This document shows positions 60,652 through 64,000 of a stretch of DNA of 64,000 bases, piece by piece. Every line of letters begins with the position of its first letter. Position 1 is the stretch's first letter. A program made the position numbers and the translations under genes. This DNA is from Raineya sp033762275 (lineage in GTDB: Bacteria > Bacteroidota > Bacteroidia > Cytophagales > Thermonemataceae). The DNA lies in the NCBI GenBank assembly GCA_033762275.1, contig JANRLU010000269.1, positions 14,799 to 78,798 of the forward strand, in the 5' to 3' direction. The notes beneath the pieces were generated by a model. It worked only from the letters and a program-made list of their open reading frames with translations, did not search any database and was not told where the DNA came from.

Positions 60652-61161
60652 CTACGATTTATTGATTCTTCCAAACTCAATAATATCAAAGTCGTAATCG
60701 TTTTTTTCATTCTTAAAGAAATGGATTTTATTCGTTTCCTGCCAATCTTGTGGGTTTACTACAGGGAAAAAGGTATCTCCTTTAGGCTCTGTTTGTACTT
60801 TTGTAAGAAAAATCTTTTCTACGGCTTTCTTTTGAAGAGCTTGTTGGTAAATTTCACCACCCCCAATGATAAAAATATTCTTACCAACAAAAGTTCGGGA
60901 AAAATCTATGGCAGCATCTAAACTATTTACGACATAACAGTCGTCGTAAGGGGGAACAAAGCGGCGGTTACGGCTAATGATGATATGAATACGATTGGGA
61001 AGCCGTCTTGGTAGAGATTCAAAAGTCTTGCGTCCCATAATAATCACATTATGTTCTGTAAGTTTTCTAAAAAAATTCATATCTTCAGCAAGATGCCAAG
61101 GAATTTTACCTTCGCTACCTATTACGTTGTTCTCCGCTACTGCTACAATTAGAGCCATCAT
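60652..61161 (-). CDS. folA: Dihydrofolate reductase
   Basis: 169 residues with ALIVAVAENNVIGSEGKIPWHLAEDMNFFRKLT, MGRKTFESLP and IFIIGGGEIYQQAL: the NADPH- and folate-binding sites of DHFR, including the catalytic acidic residue (LAEDM). Translation overlaps the fmt stop by 4 nt (ATGA). Together with the divergent folK nearby, the locus serves folate and formyl metabolism. Confidence 0.95.
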   Translation of the reverse strand: MMALIVAVAENNVIGSEGKIPWHLAEDMNFFRKLTEHNVIIMGRKTFESLPRRLPNRIHIIISRNRRFVPPYDDCYVVNSLDAAIDFSRTFVGKNIFIIGGGEIYQQALQKKAVEKIFLTKVQTEPKGDTFFPVVNPQDWQETNKIHFFKNEKNDYDFDIIEFGRINKS

Positions 61162-62060
61162 AAACGAAAACCTTTTAAAAATTCTGACACAAACATACGT
61201 TTTTTACCTTCTAATTGCAAATCTAATATTTCTATCCAAGTATCTTTGGAGCGAAAAGCTAATTTTTGGTCTTCTATGCACCAATCGCCTACATTAGCTA
61301 TTTTTGTAATGGTTTTAGAAGGAGTTACAGCAAAAATCTTGCAATTTTTGCCTTGTAGGCTTGTCCAAGCGGTTGGGTAGGGGGCAAGTCCACGTACAAA
61401 ATTATGGATTTCATCAGAGTTTTTATGCCAATCTATTTGGCAGGTTTCTCTAAAAATTTTTGGTGCATGTGTAATTTCTCCTGTTTGCATTTGTGTTGTG
61501 ATGTTACCTTTTTCGATGGCTTGTACGGTTTTTAGCACTAATTTAGCTCCTTTTAGCATCAGCCTTTCGTACAAATCTCCCGCAGTATCATTTATGGAGA
61601 TACTTTCTTTTTCCTGAAAGATAACATTTCCTGTATCTATTTCGTGCTGCAAGAAGAAAGTTGTAAGGCCTGTTTCGCTTTCCCCGTTGATAATAGCCCA
61701 ATTGATAGGGGCAGCACCTCTATATTTGGGTAGCAGTGAAGCGTGTAAGTTGAAAGTTCCTAAAGGTGGCATTGCCCAAACGAGCTCAGGCAGCATTCGG
61801 AAGGCTACTACAATTTGTAAATCCGCCTTGAGAGAGGCAAGTTCCTCTAAAAAATCTTCATTTTTGAGTTTTTCGGGTTGTAATAAGCGTAAGTTCTTGC
61901 TTAGGGCATATTTTTTTACTTCAGATATTTGTAGTTGTTTGCCTCGCCCTGCGGGTTTATCTGGAGCAGTAACGACTCCCACTATCTGGTAATTATTTTC
62001 TACCAAAATTTGTAAAGAGGCTACGGCAAAGTCAGGTGTTCCTAAAAAAATTATTCGCAT
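61158..62060 (-). CDS. fmt: Methionyl-tRNA formyltransferase
   Basis: Formylates initiator Met-tRNA from 10-formyl-THF. 300 residues from the ATG at 62060 (MRIIFLGTPDFAVASLQIL), which fits the family start; the longer frame to 62213 is rejected. Motif NLHASLLPKYRGAAPINWAI contains the catalytic Asn/His, with HEIDTGNV supplying the Asp. The C-terminal domain binds the tRNA. folA overlaps its end. Confidence 0.95.
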   Translation of the reverse strand: MRIIFLGTPDFAVASLQILVENNYQIVGVVTAPDKPAGRGKQLQISEVKKYALSKNLRLLQPEKLKNEDFLEELASLKADLQIVVAFRMLPELVWAMPPLGTFNLHASLLPKYRGAAPINWAIINGESETGLTTFFLQHEIDTGNVIFQEKESISINDTAGDLYERLMLKGAKLVLKTVQAIEKGNITTQMQTGEITHAPKIFRETCQIDWHKNSDEIHNFVRGLAPYPTAWTSLQGKNCKIFAVTPSKTITKIANVGDWCIEDQKLAFRSKDTWIEILDLQLEGKKRMFVSEFLKGFRL

Positions 62061-62182
62061 TGGGTACAATTCTTGAGCTATGGTGTAAACAATTTTTATT
62101 AAGCAATGTTCAAAGAATAAGGCTGCGAAAATATTTTGTAAAATGCGAAGTTCAAAGTATTTTTGAGTTTTTCTTACAAAAA

Positions 62183-62677
62183 ATGGAAATTTCTTATATT
62201 CTTTTGGGTACAAACTTGGGCGATAGAAACCAAAACTTACAAACTGCCCTTACGCACATAGAAAAAATAGGTGAAGTTATCAGTAAATCAAGTATCTATG
62301 AAAGCGAACCTTGGGGAGTGCAAAATCAGCAAAATTTCTTGAATATGGTGATAGAATTGCAAATAAACTTCAACCCACAAGAACTATTGAGCGAACTTTT
62401 GGCTATTGAAAAGAAAATGGGACGTGAAAGAAAGCAAAAATGGGAAGCACGTCTTATAGACTTGGATATTTTGTATTTTAAAAATTTGATAATCAATGAG
62501 TTAGATTTAGTTATACCACACCCATTTCTACAAGAAAGGCGTTTTACTTTAGAACCTCTTTGCGAGATAGCTCCTATGATGCTACATCCTATTTTATCAA
62601 AAACCAATGCCGAACTTTTAGAAATTTGCCCTGATAAACTCTTCGTAAGCAAATTAGGCGAGCTCACTAAGCTCTAA
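62183..62677 (+). CDS. folK: 2-amino-4-hydroxy-6-hydroxymethyldihydropteridine diphosphokinase
   Basis: 164 residues from the ATG at 62183 (MEISYILLGTNLGDR); the earlier in-frame ATG at 62036 would run through the fmt start region. Motifs: LGTNLGDRNQNL, SSIYESEPWGVQNQQNFLNMV, MGRERKQKWEARLIDLDIL and IPHPFLQERRFTLEPL. Pyrophosphokinase in folate synthesis. Divergent from fmt (122 nt). Convergent overlap of 24 nt with the ABC-F gene. Confidence 0.95.
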   Translation: MEISYILLGTNLGDRNQNLQTALTHIEKIGEVISKSSIYESEPWGVQNQQNFLNMVIELQINFNPQELLSELLAIEKKMGRERKQKWEARLIDLDILYFKNLIINELDLVIPHPFLQERRFTLEPLCEIAPMMLHPILSKTNAELLEICPDKLFVSKLGELTKL

Positions 62678-64000
62678 CCAACGTATTTCTTTAAGGGCTA
62701 AAAGTTCCTCAATTTTTTTTATCTCAGCAGCCCAAAGACTGAGCTCTTGGTGAGAACCATTATTGTGATGAAGTTTCTGAATAAAATTTTGCTTTTCACT
62801 TTCCAATGCGGCTATTTCTTTTTCCAAATTCTCCAACTCTTGTTTCTCTTTGAAACTCAGTTTTTTCTTTGCCTCTTTTTCTGCTTCGGCTATACTTCCG
62901 CTTTGTTTTTTTTGAGAGGGCGTGGCATTACTTTTCTGTTTCATTAACTCGTCTTGCTCTTCACGATAATCCGTATAATTGCCATTGAAATCACGAATTT
63001 TTCCATTTCCTTCCATTACAAACAAGTGCTCTACAAGTTTATCCATAAAATAGCGGTCGTGGCTCACTATCAGCAGGCAACCTTGAAAGTTTTCTAAAAA
63101 GTCTTCTAAAATATTCAGCGTCTGAATATCCAAATCGTTGGTAGGCTCATCAAGAATCAGAAAATTAGGATTTTTAATCAATACTTCCATTAGTTGCAGT
63201 CTTCTTTTTTCGCCTCCGCTCAATTTTTCAATCATCTTATATTGTACTTCGGGCGGAAACAGAAATCTGTTGAGAAACTGAGAAGCTGTGATAACTTCAC
63301 CATTGCTCAGTGTTACCACTTCAGCAATTTCCTTGATAAAATCAATTACTCTTTGTCCTTCTTTGTAGGAGAGCGTATCTTGCGAATAATAGCCAATTTG
63401 TAGGGTTTCGCCGTGTGTAATTTCGCCTTTATCGGTAGAAATAGCCTGTGTAAAAATTTTGAGTAAAGTAGATTTTCCCACGCCATTTTTCCCTACCAAA
63501 CCTATTTTATCATTTTTTTTGAAAATATAGGAGAAATCATCAACGATTTTTTGTTCGCCAAAATTTTTATGTATATGACTGATTTCCAGAATTTTATTCC
63601 CAAGTCGGGTAGTTTTGGTGTCAATTTGGAGATTTTGTTCTTTTTTACCCGAATTGGCTTTTTCCTGAATTTTATAGAAGTTTTCTACTCTGTATTTAGC
63701 TTTTGTACCTCTCGCTTTGGGTTGTCGGCGTATCCAATCCAATTCTTTACGAAAGAGGTTTTTTGCTTTTTGTATCTCGGACTCTTCTATGGCTTCCCTT
63801 TCGGCTTTTTTTTCTAAGAAAAAGGCGTAATTTCCATTGTAGCCAAACATTTCTCCGTTATCAAGTTCCAGAATTTTATTACAAACTTTATCCAGAAAGT
63901 AGCGGTCGTGGCTTACGAGTAAAATAGACTTTTCGGAGAGGCTGAGATGGTACTCAAGCCACTCGATAGTTTCTATATCCAAATGGTTGGTAGGTTCGTC
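62654..64000 (-). CDS. ABC-F family ATPase (Uup-like), 5' partial
   Basis: At least 448 residues; the start lies beyond the window. The visible N-terminal part is the end of ABC domain 1: DEPTNHLDIETIEWL and LLVSHDRYFLDKVCNKI. A linker follows with RKELDWIRRQPKARGTKAKYRVE. Domain 2 is complete: GLVGKNGVGKSTLL, LSGGEKRRLQL and FLILDEPTNDLD, and a Uup-like C-terminal coiled coil (KKLSFKEKQELENLEKEIAALESEKQNF). A ribosome- or DNA-linked ABC-F factor, not a transporter. Confidence 0.92.
   Translation of the reverse strand, partial: DEPTNHLDIETIEWLEYHLSLSEKSILLVSHDRYFLDKVCNKILELDNGEMFGYNGNYAFFLEKKAEREAIEESEIQKAKNLFRKELDWIRRQPKARGTKAKYRVENFYKIQEKANSGKKEQNLQIDTKTTRLGNKILEISHIHKNFGEQKIVDDFSYIFKKNDKIGLVGKNGVGKSTLLKIFTQAISTDKGEITHGETLQIGYYSQDTLSYKEGQRVIDFIKEIAEVVTLSNGEVITASQFLNRFLFPPEVQYKMIEKLSGGEKRRLQLMEVLIKNPNFLILDEPTNDLDIQTLNILEDFLENFQGCLLIVSHDRYFMDKLVEHLFVMEGNGKIRDFNGNYTDYREEQDELMKQKSNATPSQKKQSGSIAEAEKEAKKKLSFKEKQELENLEKEIAALESEKQNFIQKLHHNNGSHQELSLWAAEIKKIEELLALKEIRWLELSELA

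Noticed and set aside
62036..62213. Long N-terminal extensions of fmt and folK
   Set aside because: They overlap head to head; both proteins have canonical starts at 62060 and 62183.

Overview
The window looks like the chromosome of a low-GC member of the Bacteroidota, most likely from the Cytophagales side of the phylum. Evidence: a fused LpxC-FabZ lipid A gene between lpxD and lpxA, a PorT-type secretion gene next to menG, a protein with type IX secretion sorting domains, TonB-dependent receptors paired with DUF4249, DUF4199/DUF2911/DUF4249 families, two adjacent cytochrome oxidase subunit III genes, and promoters fitting the Bacteroidota pattern (TTG or TTTG, about 19 nt, TAnnTTTG). No rRNA, tRNA, CRISPR array, transposase, integrase or phage gene was recognised. 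Species assignment is not possible by eye.

Layout. 1-8 kb: glycine C-acetyltransferase (5' end outside), a phosphopantetheinyl transferase, an M3 peptidase, DAHP synthase/chorismate mutase, a flavin reductase-like protein, a DUF4199 membrane protein and a large secreted protein. 8-12.2 kb: lpxD, lpxC-fabZ, lpxA and a solute-binding-like protein. 12.5-16.5 kb: Nfu, a GT4 glycosyltransferase overlapping wecB, and a DUF2911 protein. 16.5-20 kb (minus): a histidine kinase, ftsE, a small ORF and metK. 20.2-23.9 kb (minus): a four-gene surface/secretion operon. 24-31.2 kb (minus): a 40-codon membrane protein, an SGNH hydrolase, a PurF-like enzyme, recJ and an M14 peptidase. 31.3-35.8 kb: a TlpA-like thioredoxin, a truncated TPR remnant, a GHL10 glycoside hydrolase, a cyclic-nucleotide-binding protein and tilS. 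35.9-40.1 kb: menG, porT, a menI-like thioesterase, menF and anmK. 40.2-45.5 kb: a double AAA+ ATPase, then oxidase subunits III, III and IV and a cysteine-free SCO-like protein. 45.5-54.9 kb (minus): DUF4249 with a TonB receptor, a second TonB receptor, an M1 peptidase and a degenerate amidohydrolase. 55-64 kb: an S41 protease, a GT-A-like protein, a TrmH-type methyltransferase, an HU-CCDC81/SPOR protein, a DUF486 protein, a 36-codon membrane protein, folA, fmt, folK and an ABC-F ATPase (5' end outside).

The most striking observation is at 23.8-24.0 kb. The first gene of the four-gene surface operon begins with seven perfect copies of an 8-bp repeat directly after its start codon(s). Each gain or loss of a unit shifts the frame. 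Two ATGs 7 nt apart lie in different frames, so the unit count would select between full-length product from the first ATG, full-length product from the second, or early termination. A good promoter lies just upstream and a 14-bp AT-rich palindrome overlaps its -33 box. The downstream genes encode a protein with both a CHU_C-like and a type A sorting domain and two tandem outer-membrane barrels. I infer a phase-variable surface module exported by type IX secretion; porT, one component of that system, lies 13 kb away.
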